A DNA stretch of 59,301 nt from Fibrobacter sp. (GCA_024689485.1 JAILDK010000012.1:1-59301), one strand, 5' to 3'; positions 9,701 through 17,096 are shown, counted from the stretch's first letter. A program made the numbers and translations. Notes: generated from the letters alone by a model not told the origin.

Positions 9701-10284
9701 AAACCCATGCGGGAAGATTCAAACTGGGCCGTGCCTTCTGCGAACCAAAGCGGTTGCAAAGTAAACGGTAAAACGACGCTTGCGTTCTGGACATTGCGCT
9801 CGTTGTAATAATCGATGTAAGAGACTTGAAGCCCGTAAACCCAGTAGGGGAGTTTGCTTCCGCTTTCAATGCTCACGAGGTGCGAAAATTCATGCGTCAC
9901 CACATCCGAAATCCAAGGGTGCGTGCTGCGGATCTTAAAATCCCAGTTCGAAAGGAACAGGTTCACCGCATTTTCATTCGGCACCGCAGAACCGTTTGCG
10001 TACAGAGCGTTCTGCAGCGAAACGTCAATCTTGAGCGGCATCTCGATTTTGTACCGGGAAACGATCGAATCGTAAACCGCTTCCGCCGTGGACGCGACAA
10101 TCCCCGCATGAGTGCTGTACTCAGCCGGGTACGCATAATTAAAATGGGCAGACGAAGCGGCTTTCCAATGAATGTCGCTGTTATTGCCCGAAAAACTGAG
10201 TTCCGTCGCCAAAACGGAACTGCAAATTGCCAGGGCGGCAAAAGAAACAGAACGCAAATATCTCACAATAGGATTAATATACAA
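6772..10284 (-). CDS. Exported metallopeptidase / TolB-like propeller / outer-membrane barrel protein
   Basis: A 1170-residue protein with an N-terminal signal peptide (hydrophobic residues 12-26). Residues 30-310 hold a gluzincin-type peptidase region: HEFSH at 131-135 (HEXXH) and a downstream WFAEGTAQ (glutamate near 183), the usual third zinc ligand. Residues about 420-620 carry PD40/TolB-like blades (YPDISPDGKEIVFTRRE, FSPKFSPDGKKIAFSY). A serine/threonine/valine repeat linker follows near 650-690. The last 400 residues are rich in alternating hydrophobic and aromatic strands, as in a surface-antigen (Omp85-type) beta-barrel. It is probably an outer-membrane protein with periplasmic or surface peptidase activity; the substrate is unknown. 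The start is a TTG two bases from the mutL stop with a poor ribosome binding site, so the exact start is uncertain. Confidence 0.72.
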   Translation of the reverse strand: MYINPIVRYLRSVSFAALAICSSVLATELSFSGNNSDIHWKAASSAHFNYAYPAEYSTHAGIVASTAEAVYDSIVSRYKIEMPLKIDVSLQNALYANGSAVPNENAVNLFLSNWDFKIRSTHPWISDVVTHEFSHLVSIESGSKLPYWVYGLQVSYIDYYNERNVQNASVVLPFTLQPLWFAEGTAQFESSRMGFDGWDSHRDMLLRVAALNDDLLDLEYMHDFADNSLDAELGPYTQGFSLVRYIDAKYGPEAMPNIWSELSKPYRVTLSAAIKKVLGIDEETLYKNWKEEITAHYKEQEKSLGVLVTGKKWTEDAFYNDFPIIAGGNIYGVSNFGGPWFDGGIFKIPTHAEDSTTVTDSASGITITVQDSIIDLANFAKSGFKPEKPWFDKGISVREIPGRGPVLAYTTYKKRDRNGHAHFDIAIADTNGNVQLATALADAVYPDISPDGKEIVFTRREINSTRFVLSKTTVPDSGAKGPAEYQDLYIPDSKLLYYNIFSPKFSPDGKKIAFSYFDDSVRGILVINSDGSGLQDLTQKGFDLRDPNWIDNETLVYSSNKNGIFNLYSKKLNGGAEHPLTNVVGGAFTPVVDSGTVYYTNYDKDGFSLYSIELTDYDATKDSVIVLYDTTFTTCPEPQIALQDSTVADSTVANSTVADSTVQDSTVAVKDSTEADSAVVLTACKIDTLISKRDSVLKKPAMPPIVLTGSLPQKIQKELEYADIEFAGSERDYKPIPTQFLLAPIFMVQERAPDFGVKGDGQATPKLGFAMSLSDPLKKNIISAGLLLEVGNGWKYINGDGLNPEIEREFVASLENHSTPVTLGISYTNANYRSKDTVRYEDPRSYDDSVGTTHYSVPLNAIQASASYSIFKSGDSVFVSGGYDWANFNLYDENLEWTYQKRLAVSVGFTLDGGAAEATATNTAGVGNGISASYQFANSDLFRPGTFAESFTISPSGKIEPKYRNFNLHSFYFNTHGSIAAPIRDGSRFAVGATVAGIGAWSAKDSKDTLDSYYYTPLLLEGYPYLITSEDFNRSGLKMAKAEIHYLFPIFEDWRNEFWIFSTRDFFLNLYAQVGAAWNDHGIPMSKFKSREFWDRSVGLEFRLANKLFYTLPFNISLNLARGLDRAGEDENGEGGSKLNPIDIPVLPKAISPTKISFTIGFDFNNTWMQ
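8251..8357 (-). repeat. Degenerate tandem repeat encoding DSTV-type units
   Basis: Within the 1170-residue gene the DNA repeats units such as GTAGAATCTGCCACC. They encode a run of roughly eight Asp/Asn-Ser-Thr-Val tetra- to pentapeptides between the propeller and the barrel. This looks like a flexible linker expanded by slippage, so its length is likely to vary between strains. Confidence 0.8.
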
Positions 10285-10285
10285 A

Positions 10286-12187
10286 CTAGCGCTTGAAACG
10301 CTTATGAATTTCGCTCAATGGAAGCCGCATCAAGGTCGGACGTCCGCTTGGCGAACTCATCGGATCCTGGGTCGTGAGAAGGGACGCCATCAGCTGCGTC
10401 ATTTCTTCGGTACTGAGCTTGTCCCCAGCCTGGATCGCGTTGCTCTTTGCCCAAGCCTTTGCCAGCGTTTCCTGGGACGGATTTCCCGGATCATCCCCTT
10501 CAAAAACCGCCGAAACGAGCTCCCTTAAAGATTCCACGGAACGGGAGAACGGCAAATCGCGAGGCGTACCGCGGAGCTGGTAAGTATTTTTGCCAAAAAG
10601 CTCCAAATGGAAGCCCAGCTGGTCAAAGGTTTCGAGAAGGCTCGGAATCACGCTCGCTTCCGCTGCCGAAAATTCCACAATTTCGGGAAAGAGCAGTTCC
10701 TGACTTTCCAGAGCCGCTTGCGCGCCTAAAGAATTCAAAGCCTGTTCATACAGGATTCTCTGATGCGCTGCATTCTGATCGATTAACAAAAGACCTTCGC
10801 TGTCTTCGCACACAAGGTATGTATTTGCCAGCTGAAAGAATTGCGGCGGCGTCGACTTGTCCATGCGAGTGGGCGGACGCAGATTCTGCGGCGTGAGCGG
10901 AATAATGTTGCCGTTTTCCGGCAACGAGAAAAGATCTTGGATGATATCGTCCGGATCGTCGGAGCGGTACTTCGAAGGCTTTTCCCGAACCGTTTTTTCC
11001 GCGGGCTTGGGGCAGGGGAAAGGCATCGGCATGGGAGCGCTTTCCTTTTCGGGCAAAGACGGTGCCGGTTCTGCGGCAGGAGCCTTCCGGGTAAAGAGAG
11101 GCTCGGGGTGGAGCGTCGGCATGCTCGGCGCGGGAGCGCTCGGCATCGGGCTCGGAGCTGTAATCTCTTCAAGGCTTATCGTCGGATGATCTTCTTCCGG
11201 CTTTTGGAACGCATCGCGAATGGCGTGGTGCACAGCGAGAAAAACATCGTTTTCGTTTGCAAATCGCACTTCGCGCTTGTTCGGGTGCACGTTCACGTCC
11301 ACAGCGACGTCTTCCATTTCCAAAAAGAGAACGGCGATCGGAGCGTTCGTAGAACCATAAGGCTCATAAGCCCGCGTCACGGCCTTCGTCATCACCGGAT
11401 TCCAGATTGGACGCTTTTGTACATAAAAATAAAGTTTGCTTCGTTTGTTCTTTAAAGCATCCGGCGGAACGGCAAAGCCCGAAACGCGAATGCCCGCTTC
11501 TTCATAATCGACCGGGAGCATGGTGCGGGCAATTCCTGCGCCCAAAGCTTCGGCGATACGGCTGCGCAAATCGTTTCCTTCAACGCCCGTAAAAACATCG
11601 CGTCCGTTTACTTTATAATCAATACGGACGTTCGGGTTCGCCATGGCAAGGCGCGTCACCGTGTCGAGAATGCGCGAAGCTTCTAAGGTATCGCTACCGA
11701 GGAAGGTCTTGCGCACGGGCGCGTTAAAGAACAAGTCTTCAATGAGAAAGCTCGTGCCTCGGGGAGAAGCGTCCGTGGCTTTGCAGTCCGGCGTGCCGCC
11801 GGTTAAATGCACTTGGTGCGCTTCGGCCGCGTCTTCTTCACGGCTTGTAATGGTGAGCTTTGAAACCGCAGCAATCGATGCGACCGCTTCTCCGCGGAAG
11901 CCGTTTGTCGCTAAATGAAAAAGATCTTCGGCGGTTTTTAATTTGGACGTCGTATGCGGCAAGTAGCACATGTCGAGATCCGCTTCCGACATACCGCAAC
12001 CGTTGTCACGGATTAAAATAGAGGATTTTCCTCCGTCCGAAATCTGCACTTCGATGCGGGAAGCTCCTGCATCTAAAGCGTTTTCCATCAATTCTTTAAC
12101 GACGGATGCGGGGCGTTCCACCACTTCGCCTGCGGCGATTTGGTTGATGACGTCTTCGGGAAGTGCATGAATTCGGGAATTTTCCAT
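10286..12187 (-). CDS. mutL: DNA mismatch repair protein MutL
   Basis: A 633-residue GHKL ATPase that couples mismatch recognition by MutS to strand removal. The N-terminal ATPase motifs are intact: ENALDAGA, RDNGCGM and TNGFRGEAVASI. A proline-rich linker (about residues 345-400) leads to the C-terminal dimerisation domain. The motif that is DQHA-x2-E in endonuclease-type MutL reads DQNAAHQ here (D470), and the usual C-terminal cysteine/histidine metal ligands (ACK and CPHG) read as AKS and SPSG. This suggests the nicking activity has been lost. I start at ATG 12187 (MENSRIHALPEDV) rather than an upstream TTG at 12211. Confidence 0.93.
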   Translation of the reverse strand: MENSRIHALPEDVINQIAAGEVVERPASVVKELMENALDAGASRIEVQISDGGKSSILIRDNGCGMSEADLDMCYLPHTTSKLKTAEDLFHLATNGFRGEAVASIAAVSKLTITSREEDAAEAHQVHLTGGTPDCKATDASPRGTSFLIEDLFFNAPVRKTFLGSDTLEASRILDTVTRLAMANPNVRIDYKVNGRDVFTGVEGNDLRSRIAEALGAGIARTMLPVDYEEAGIRVSGFAVPPDALKNKRSKLYFYVQKRPIWNPVMTKAVTRAYEPYGSTNAPIAVLFLEMEDVAVDVNVHPNKREVRFANENDVFLAVHHAIRDAFQKPEEDHPTISLEEITAPSPMPSAPAPSMPTLHPEPLFTRKAPAAEPAPSLPEKESAPMPMPFPCPKPAEKTVREKPSKYRSDDPDDIIQDLFSLPENGNIIPLTPQNLRPPTRMDKSTPPQFFQLANTYLVCEDSEGLLLIDQNAAHQRILYEQALNSLGAQAALESQELLFPEIVEFSAAEASVIPSLLETFDQLGFHLELFGKNTYQLRGTPRDLPFSRSVESLRELVSAVFEGDDPGNPSQETLAKAWAKSNAIQAGDKLSTEEMTQLMASLLTTQDPMSSPSGRPTLMRLPLSEIHKRFKR

Positions 12188-12293
12188 GGCAAAAAATATA
12201 GAAAACTGCAAAAAAACGCAAAAAAGGCGGCAAAATGCACGCTATCCTGATGGGAGTGTAACCAAAGGATGCAAAAAAAAGTAAATTATAAGT

Positions 12294-13604
12294 ATGCAGG
12301 ATACAGAAAATAAAATACCGAATGTTTTTTTGAAATTGGCGTATAGCGAGCTTCTCCTTTCGTATCGTACGGAAGATTTGGTTCCTTTAGTCCAAAATGC
12401 AAGCATTTCCAGCCGGAAATTGATTGAAAATGCCTGGCAGGAAGATGAAATGGTGAGCGTTGAAGATAACGCTCTCATCATCGAAGGCTTCTCGAACTGG
12501 TTGCTCTCCAAGGGTGAAAATCTCGACACCTTTGCCGACCGCATGTTCGAAAAACTGAAACATTTGAATTCTGTTCCAAAACGCGCTATTTTGCGTTCTT
12601 ATCTCCCGTACATTCATGATTTCTATGAAATGCAGGACCAGCGTCAGGGCATTTTGCGTTGCAATGAAAAGCGCAATCTGTTCCACGAAGATCTTCGCTT
12701 TGTGGAAGGACCGGTAGACGGGGATAATCGCCATGACTTTTTAATCGGTCTCGATAACGGAGCCAATCATCCGGCTGCGGTCTATTCTGCATGGTTGTTG
12801 CGTTCTTTACAGCAAGCACCTTGCCTGCTGGATCTCCCTGCTTATGAATCCATCAACCAGCGTTCTTGCGTGTGTTCTGCAGAAGAAGCTTTGCTCGGCC
12901 GTTTGGCAGGAAGCCAGGAAGGCGACACGTTCTATGTCAGCGGGATTGCTGTGGGTAAAATCGTCAAGTTCTCGGAATGCATTGAAAAGCTTCCGATCAA
13001 TTTGGGCGTTGACAATCTCGGCGATAAGCTTTGCGTTCGTGCAGACACCGATGTGATCGATACGTTCACGGGTACGCATCTTCTGTATAAGGATCGCTAC
13101 TACGGCGCTCCGGTTTCCATTGCGGAATTCATTTATACGAAGGACGTTCGCACCAAGGATCCGTTTGCGGGCCTGATTTCTTCCCTGGTTCAAGAAGAAT
13201 ACAGTGTGTGGCCGCCGGTTCAGAAGGCACACGACGAACTTCTCCACAAGATCAACCATGTGGCAGAAATCGTTTACTACGAAGCAGACGATTCGATTTC
13301 GGTGAACGGAAAGCATTTGATGCGCAACGTGCCGGCTCGTATTCTTCGCAACGTGCTGCGTGAATATTCGAAGACGGGTCGTGAAGAATTCGAAAACCGC
13401 GAATTCAAGCGTGATCCGGAAATTTGTATTGACCCGGTGAACCCGAACTTTGAAAGCCGCTTGAACCGTGTCGTGGATCATTTGGAAAAGGTTTCCGACG
13501 TGATGAGCTTGAATCGCCATCGCCGCGGTGGTTTCCGATTTGAACCGCATTGCCATATCGATTTCCGCGAGGAACCGGCTGTGGCACGTAAGGTGAAAAA
13601 ATAA
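12294..13604 (+). CDS. Uncharacterised 436-residue protein, winged-helix-like C-terminus
   Basis: I do not recognise the family. No signal peptide or membrane segment is visible, so it is probably cytoplasmic. The N-terminal 150 residues are helical and charged. The middle (about 190-300) looks like an alpha/beta region with several cysteines. Residues about 325-415 contain a strand-like SISVNGKHLMRN, helices, a second helical stretch (NFESRLNRVVDHLEK) and a closing RRGGFRFEP, an order reminiscent of an OmpR-type winged helix ending in the 'RGxGYrF' hairpin. This is only a resemblance. It starts at ATG 12294 with no clear ribosome binding site, 106 bases from the divergent mutL start. It stands alone, followed by a tRNA-like relic and a terminator. 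Confidence 0.75.
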   Translation: MQDTENKIPNVFLKLAYSELLLSYRTEDLVPLVQNASISSRKLIENAWQEDEMVSVEDNALIIEGFSNWLLSKGENLDTFADRMFEKLKHLNSVPKRAILRSYLPYIHDFYEMQDQRQGILRCNEKRNLFHEDLRFVEGPVDGDNRHDFLIGLDNGANHPAAVYSAWLLRSLQQAPCLLDLPAYESINQRSCVCSAEEALLGRLAGSQEGDTFYVSGIAVGKIVKFSECIEKLPINLGVDNLGDKLCVRADTDVIDTFTGTHLLYKDRYYGAPVSIAEFIYTKDVRTKDPFAGLISSLVQEEYSVWPPVQKAHDELLHKINHVAEIVYYEADDSISVNGKHLMRNVPARILRNVLREYSKTGREEFENREFKRDPEICIDPVNPNFESRLNRVVDHLEKVSDVMSLNRHRRGGFRFEPHCHIDFREEPAVARKVKK

Positions 13605-13659
13605 GCAATAAATAAGAGTGTGCCTATACGCTACGATTCTATATTATACATGTAGAATT

Positions 13660-13731
13660 TGGCGGAAAGGTAAATCCTCTAACAACTCTATCATTGCTCC
13701 CCTCCTGGTAAGTTCGGGGTTCGATCCGCCA
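13660..13731 (+). other. tRNA-like relic or small structured RNA
   Basis: A perfect 7-base inverted repeat TGGCGGA/TCCGCCA bounds 72 bases, like a tRNA acceptor stem. The 3' part contains GGTTCGATCC, which resembles a T-arm, and a short AGG-TAAAT-CCT hairpin lies where a D-arm would be. A proper cloverleaf cannot be drawn: the T-stem does not pair and there is no clean anticodon arm. It may be a decayed tRNA/tmRNA end, an attachment-site remnant or an unrelated small RNA. A strong terminator follows eight bases later, which would fit a transcribed unit. Confidence 0.3.
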
Positions 13732-13738
13732 GCTTTTT

Positions 13739-13776
13739 GAAATCCTGTGATATATATCGCAGGATTTCTTTTTATT
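13739..13776 (+). terminator. Rho-independent terminator
   Basis: A 15-base inverted repeat (GAAATCCTGTGATAT against ATATCGCAGGATTTC, one wobble pair) is followed by TTTTTATTT. It ends either the 436-residue gene or the tRNA-like unit. Confidence 0.85.
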
Positions 13777-13825
13777 TCTATATACATTTGTAAAGGTTAT
13801 TAAACAAAATGGTGGTGGAGAGACT

Positions 13826-14095
13826 ATGGTAAAAAAAATTGATGCTGTTGGATTGGATCGCGAAGGATATACGTTTATCGTCGCGAAAGATGGAACTGTT
13901 TATTATACAGGGGAATTAACGCGTCACCTGTCGCTGATGTCGAGAACTTCTTGTCAAATGGATGATATCGCATGGGGCGGTATTTTAAATGACCGTGGGG
14001 ACTGGGTTCGTCGAAGCTATGACTTTGGCGACGCTCCGACGGTCGAAATTCGCAATGAAGTGATTTCTGCGATTCAAGAAGAAATTTATGCGTAA
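13826..14095 (+). CDS. Small uncharacterised protein, 89 residues
   Basis: Start ATG 13826 has a good ribosome binding site (GGTGGAGAG, then ACT). The product is soluble and acidic, with no signal peptide. Motifs that stand out are GYTFIVAKDGTVYYTGELTR and a short tryptophan-rich middle (AWGGILNDRGDWVRR). The protein is not one I recognise. It is flanked by terminators on both sides, so it appears to be a monocistronic unit. The reading frame, ribosome binding site and flanking terminators support a real gene. Confidence 0.65.
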   Translation: MVKKIDAVGLDREGYTFIVAKDGTVYYTGELTRHLSLMSRTSCQMDDIAWGGILNDRGDWVRRSYDFGDAPTVEIRNEVISAIQEEIYA

Positions 14096-14100
14096 TTGAC

Positions 14101-14170
14101 GTTGTAACCAATGGGTTGCAACGTGAGAGGGGAAATAAAATCCGTATTCAGGTAGAATACGGATTTTATT
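14101..14170. terminator. Two hairpins, the second a strong bidirectional terminator
   Basis: A 9-base stem at 14101-14122 (GTTGTAACC/GGTTGCAAC, one wobble, 4-base loop) is followed at 14134-14170 by a perfect 16-base inverted repeat AATAAAATCCGTATTC/GAATACGGATTTTATT. The A and T runs on its two sides make it look like a terminator in both directions, isolating the 89-residue gene from the TIGR02147 gene. Confidence 0.8.
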
Positions 14171-14216
14171 ATGGAATCTTATAGAAAGAAGTGTTCTAGG
14201 CTAGATTTATCCTCGC

Positions 14217-15044
14217 ATGAAAAGCGTGTTCGAATACAGGGATTATCGAGAGTATTTGAAGGATGTGCATGATTGCGGAAATCGTGCGAGCTTTTCGTGG
14301 CGTGCGATTGCTTTGCGGGCAAAAATATCCAATCCAAATTTTTTACGCCAGGTCATGCTCGGGGAAAGAAATCTGAGCGAAAAGACCGTGGACGTCGTGG
14401 GGAAGGCGATCGGGTTACAAGGGGCGGATCTTGAATTCTGGATTTTGCTTGTAAGATATTGCCAGGCCGATAAAGAGGTGTCCAAGAAGCATTATTTGCA
14501 GGAATTGGCCGCTTTGCGGGGTTCTGTTTGCCCTGTGAAAATCAATGAGGGTTTTTCCGAGTATTACCGGCATTGGTATATGCCTGTGGTTCGGGAACTG
14601 GTGACGCTTTTTGATTTTCGGGATGATTATGCGTTGCTCGGCAGATCTGTTTACCCGCCGATTACGGAAAGCGAAGCGAAATCGGCTGTTCTTATTCTAT
14701 CGCGTTACCATTTTATTCGTAAAGACGCTTGTGGACGTTGGGTAGAAACCCACCGTTCTGTGCGCAGTGGAACTCCCAAGCAACGTTCCGCTTTGGTGCA
14801 TTATCACCGGGAAATGCTTGGAAAGGCATCCGAGGCACTTCTTTCATTGGATCGAAATAAGCGTTTTGTGGGAGGGGTCACTTTAGGGGTTTCGAAGGAA
14901 TGTTATTGGAGAATCCTTGCGGAAGCGGAAAAATTCAAGAACCGCATTACGGCGCTAGCGTTGAATGATTTGAATGGAGATAATGTAATTCAAGTTGCAG
15001 TCCAAATTTTTCCGACGGGGCATTCTCCGGATGGAGTTCTATAA
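14217..15044 (+). CDS. TIGR02147 family protein (DUF4423), putative DNA-binding regulator
   Basis: A 275-residue protein of the paralogous family first noted in Fibrobacter succinogenes and also expanded in Bdellovibrio-like bacteria. The N-terminus FEYRDYREYLKDVHD and the following region (SWRAIALRAKISNPNFLRQV, then LSEKTVDVVGKAIGL, residues about 24-64) fit a helix-turn-helix of the Xre/Cro kind. The C-terminal half is the DUF4423-type region. The family is thought to be regulatory, but this is not established. It heads a plus-strand cluster: a small lipoprotein gene follows after 20 bases and an exported protein after that, which may be its targets. Confidence 0.82.
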   Translation: MKSVFEYRDYREYLKDVHDCGNRASFSWRAIALRAKISNPNFLRQVMLGERNLSEKTVDVVGKAIGLQGADLEFWILLVRYCQADKEVSKKHYLQELAALRGSVCPVKINEGFSEYYRHWYMPVVRELVTLFDFRDDYALLGRSVYPPITESEAKSAVLILSRYHFIRKDACGRWVETHRSVRSGTPKQRSALVHYHREMLGKASEALLSLDRNKRFVGGVTLGVSKECYWRILAEAEKFKNRITALALNDLNGDNVIQVAVQIFPTGHSPDGVL

Positions 15045-15064
15045 GGAGAGAGTATCGCAAAAAA

Positions 15065-15304
15065 ATGATTCGATGGCTATTTCGTTTTGTTGTTTTGGGG
15101 GGTCTGCTGGCATTTGTTTCTTGTGGAGAAAATGTCGCAGGGGGGACCAGCGAGCATGAAAACGTGCTGAATTCCAAACAGGATTCGAAATCGTCGGATT
15201 CAACAGTTCATTATCGAGTGGAAGCCGGCCACTGTCGGGACATTGGTTTGGTTGTGCAATCTCATCATGCCGGCTCCACTTTAACATGCAAAGTTGCCGT
15301 ATAA
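15065..15304 (+). CDS. Small lipoprotein, 79 residues
   Basis: The N-terminus has two arginines, a hydrophobic stretch and the lipobox LAFVSC with lipidated Cys at residue 20. The mature part is only about 60 residues, Ser/Asp/His-rich, with two further cysteines (near residues 57 and 75) that could form a disulphide. A Shine-Dalgarno-like AAGGAGAG lies rather far (about 14 bases) upstream. It sits between the TIGR02147 gene and the exported 485-residue protein and is probably co-transcribed with both. No known family is recognised. Confidence 0.65.
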   Translation: MIRWLFRFVVLGGLLAFVSCGENVAGGTSEHENVLNSKQDSKSSDSTVHYRVEAGHCRDIGLVVQSHHAGSTLTCKVAV

Positions 15305-15321
15305 AAGATTATCTTTTGACT

Positions 15322-16779
15322 ATGCGTCAAACGATTTTATTCTCTTTGCTTTTGGCGGCGAGCCTTTTCGCTGAAAACGATTCAACTGTAGCGGCTGTCG
15401 CTTTGCCGGCGGATACGACGGTAAACGTTGCAGATACAGCGGCGCCTGTGCAGAATACGGTGGTAAGTGCTACAGATACAGCGGCACCTGTGCAGGATAT
15501 GGTTGCGCCTCAGAATATTGAACAGGCGATCCTTGCGGAGCCGATGCCTGCAGGTGAAATGGTTCGCCGTGCCCGTTCCTATTTGTTAAAGGCTTTGATT
15601 TCGCATAACAAGGAACAGGCCGTTCAGACGATTGAATATTTACGGTCCCAGTATTCGTCCGTGCTCTGCCCGTTCAGCGGAATGGAAGAAGGCTTGGCCT
15701 ATATGCATGCGGCCGCATACGATTCGGCGCTCACGACCTTGGTCAAGGAACGCCGCTTGTTCGCGCCGAAGGCGAGAAAGGCGGTGACGTATGAAGATCA
15801 ATGCGTCGTCGATGCCCGCAGCAACAATTTGCGCTCGGCTCGCCTGATTCAAGATGAACTGTACGTCTATCTCGCGGACAATTTCCCCAAAACGGCTTCT
15901 CAAATCGACAGCCTTGTTCTCGAAATTCAGAACTCGTCTGTCGAAACCTTCTACAAGGATGCCGCTCCTGCGTTTGTCCCGGTCGTCTTTAACGCATCTT
16001 GGGGCCGCACAGAGGCTTCGACCATTCAAAAGGTTTCTTCGGCAGGTTCTGCTTTTGTCGCTAAATATCCGGCGAACGAAAACGGCGCATGGCTCGAAGC
16101 GAACTTTGTAGAACCGTTGCAAAAGCGCGCTTCCAACGAAGCAAAGGCTTCGAACGATCCGATTCAGAACCACCTGTACACAAGCGGCGTCGGCTTTGAA
16201 TTCTTGAGCGGCATCGGAATGCTCGCCGGAGACTTGAAGGATGAATTCCATCACAAGTACTGGAGCTATTACGCCGCGGTTCCCATCCAGATTTCCCGCT
16301 TTGTCTTTACCCCGTTCCTTTCCTTTGGCACTTTGGAAACGCGTAACAACCGTCAGTTCTCGGACGTACTTTGGGAAGAAGACAGCGACCTTTACGTTTA
16401 CTCGGGCGGTATCAGTCTTGGATTTGTCGCGTTTGACAGTCGCTATGTAAAGCTTGAACCGTTTGTAGGAATCGCTTCGGCGGAATCCATTTTGCCGGAT
16501 GACAATAACGATTATTACTACTACGCCGATAAGCCGAACAACAACTACTACCGTTTAAGAAAACATGTGAAGCATGAAAATTCCGTCGAATACCTTTTAG
16601 GGGCAGCGGGTGAAGTTCGCCTTCTCACGATCGCCTCTCGGAATGTACATGCTCCGCTGAATTCGATTTCCTTGCGCGTCAAGTATATGGCTCAATTCCT
16701 GGACCATGACTTTGGCTATAAAAAGATCAAAGGCGTCTCGCATAAGGTTCTTGCGGGCGTCGGATTCTTTATCTGGTAA
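15322..16779 (+). CDS. Exported protein, probably outer-membrane associated, 485 residues
   Basis: Start ATG 15322 gives a clean signal peptide (MRQTILFSLLLAASLFAEN); an upstream in-frame extension would overlap the lipoprotein gene and hide it. After it comes an Ala/Thr/Val/Pro region with an imprecise repeat (two TDTAAPVQ/ADTAAPVQ units, residues about 30-60). Residues 70-240 are helical, possibly TPR-like. The last 200 residues are rich in alternating aromatic strands (YYAAVPIQISRFVFTPFLSF, ending in GVGFFIW), like a small beta-barrel with an aromatic C-terminus. The function is unknown. It is the last gene of the TIGR02147-lipoprotein cluster. Confidence 0.72.
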   Translation: MRQTILFSLLLAASLFAENDSTVAAVALPADTTVNVADTAAPVQNTVVSATDTAAPVQDMVAPQNIEQAILAEPMPAGEMVRRARSYLLKALISHNKEQAVQTIEYLRSQYSSVLCPFSGMEEGLAYMHAAAYDSALTTLVKERRLFAPKARKAVTYEDQCVVDARSNNLRSARLIQDELYVYLADNFPKTASQIDSLVLEIQNSSVETFYKDAAPAFVPVVFNASWGRTEASTIQKVSSAGSAFVAKYPANENGAWLEANFVEPLQKRASNEAKASNDPIQNHLYTSGVGFEFLSGIGMLAGDLKDEFHHKYWSYYAAVPIQISRFVFTPFLSFGTLETRNNRQFSDVLWEEDSDLYVYSGGISLGFVAFDSRYVKLEPFVGIASAESILPDDNNDYYYYADKPNNNYYRLRKHVKHENSVEYLLGAAGEVRLLTIASRNVHAPLNSISLRVKYMAQFLDHDFGYKKIKGVSHKVLAGVGFFIW

Positions 16780-16790
16780 AGTGAAAAAAG

Positions 16791-16840
16791 AAAGGCGAAT
16801 CAGTCGTCGATAAACTGATAGACGGCTTCGCCTTTTTTGG
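16791..16840. terminator. Terminator overlapping the end of ftsB
   Basis: AAAGGCGAA (16791-16799) pairs with TTCGCCTTT (16827-16835), with an inner TCAGT/ACTGA stem, followed by TTTTTT on the plus strand. It would terminate the exported-protein cluster while lying inside the last codons of the convergent ftsB gene. Confidence 0.6.
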
Positions 16841-17093
16841 ACATGCCGAACTTGGTGCGGGCAATGGATTCGATGTAGAAGGAATCCTTTTGAAGGCGTT
16901 CGCCTTCGTGCTTGCGAAATTCCAGAATCTTTTTCAGAGAATCGGTTTCAAATTCCAGGTGAGCAATCTGCTTTTTCAGCTTGTGCTGATTCCAAAGCCC
17001 CGTTTCTCCAAACGAAAACGACCACGCCATCGCCGCTAAAATGGTGGCGACCGCCGTGATGGTGAGTTGGATAAGACGCTTCCGAATATTCAA
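16800..17093 (-). CDS. ftsB: Septum formation initiator FtsB/DivIC family
   Basis: A 97-residue bitopic protein: short basic cytoplasmic N-terminus, one transmembrane segment (about residues 9-27), then a coiled coil (HKLKKQIAHLEFETDSLKKI) and the IARTKFGMSKKGE motif typical of FtsB/DivIC. In the divisome it bridges FtsL and FtsQ and helps trigger septal peptidoglycan synthesis. It follows dprA by three bases on the minus strand and is probably co-transcribed with it. Confidence 0.85.
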   Translation of the reverse strand: MNIRKRLIQLTITAVATILAAMAWSFSFGETGLWNQHKLKKQIAHLEFETDSLKKILEFRKHEGERLQKDSFYIESIARTKFGMSKKGEAVYQFIDD

Positions 17094-17096
17094 AGA

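Noticed and set aside
13660-13731. Calling a functional tRNA gene
   Set aside because: The acceptor-like ends pair, but the T-stem and anticodon arm do not form, so only a tRNA-like relic is listed.
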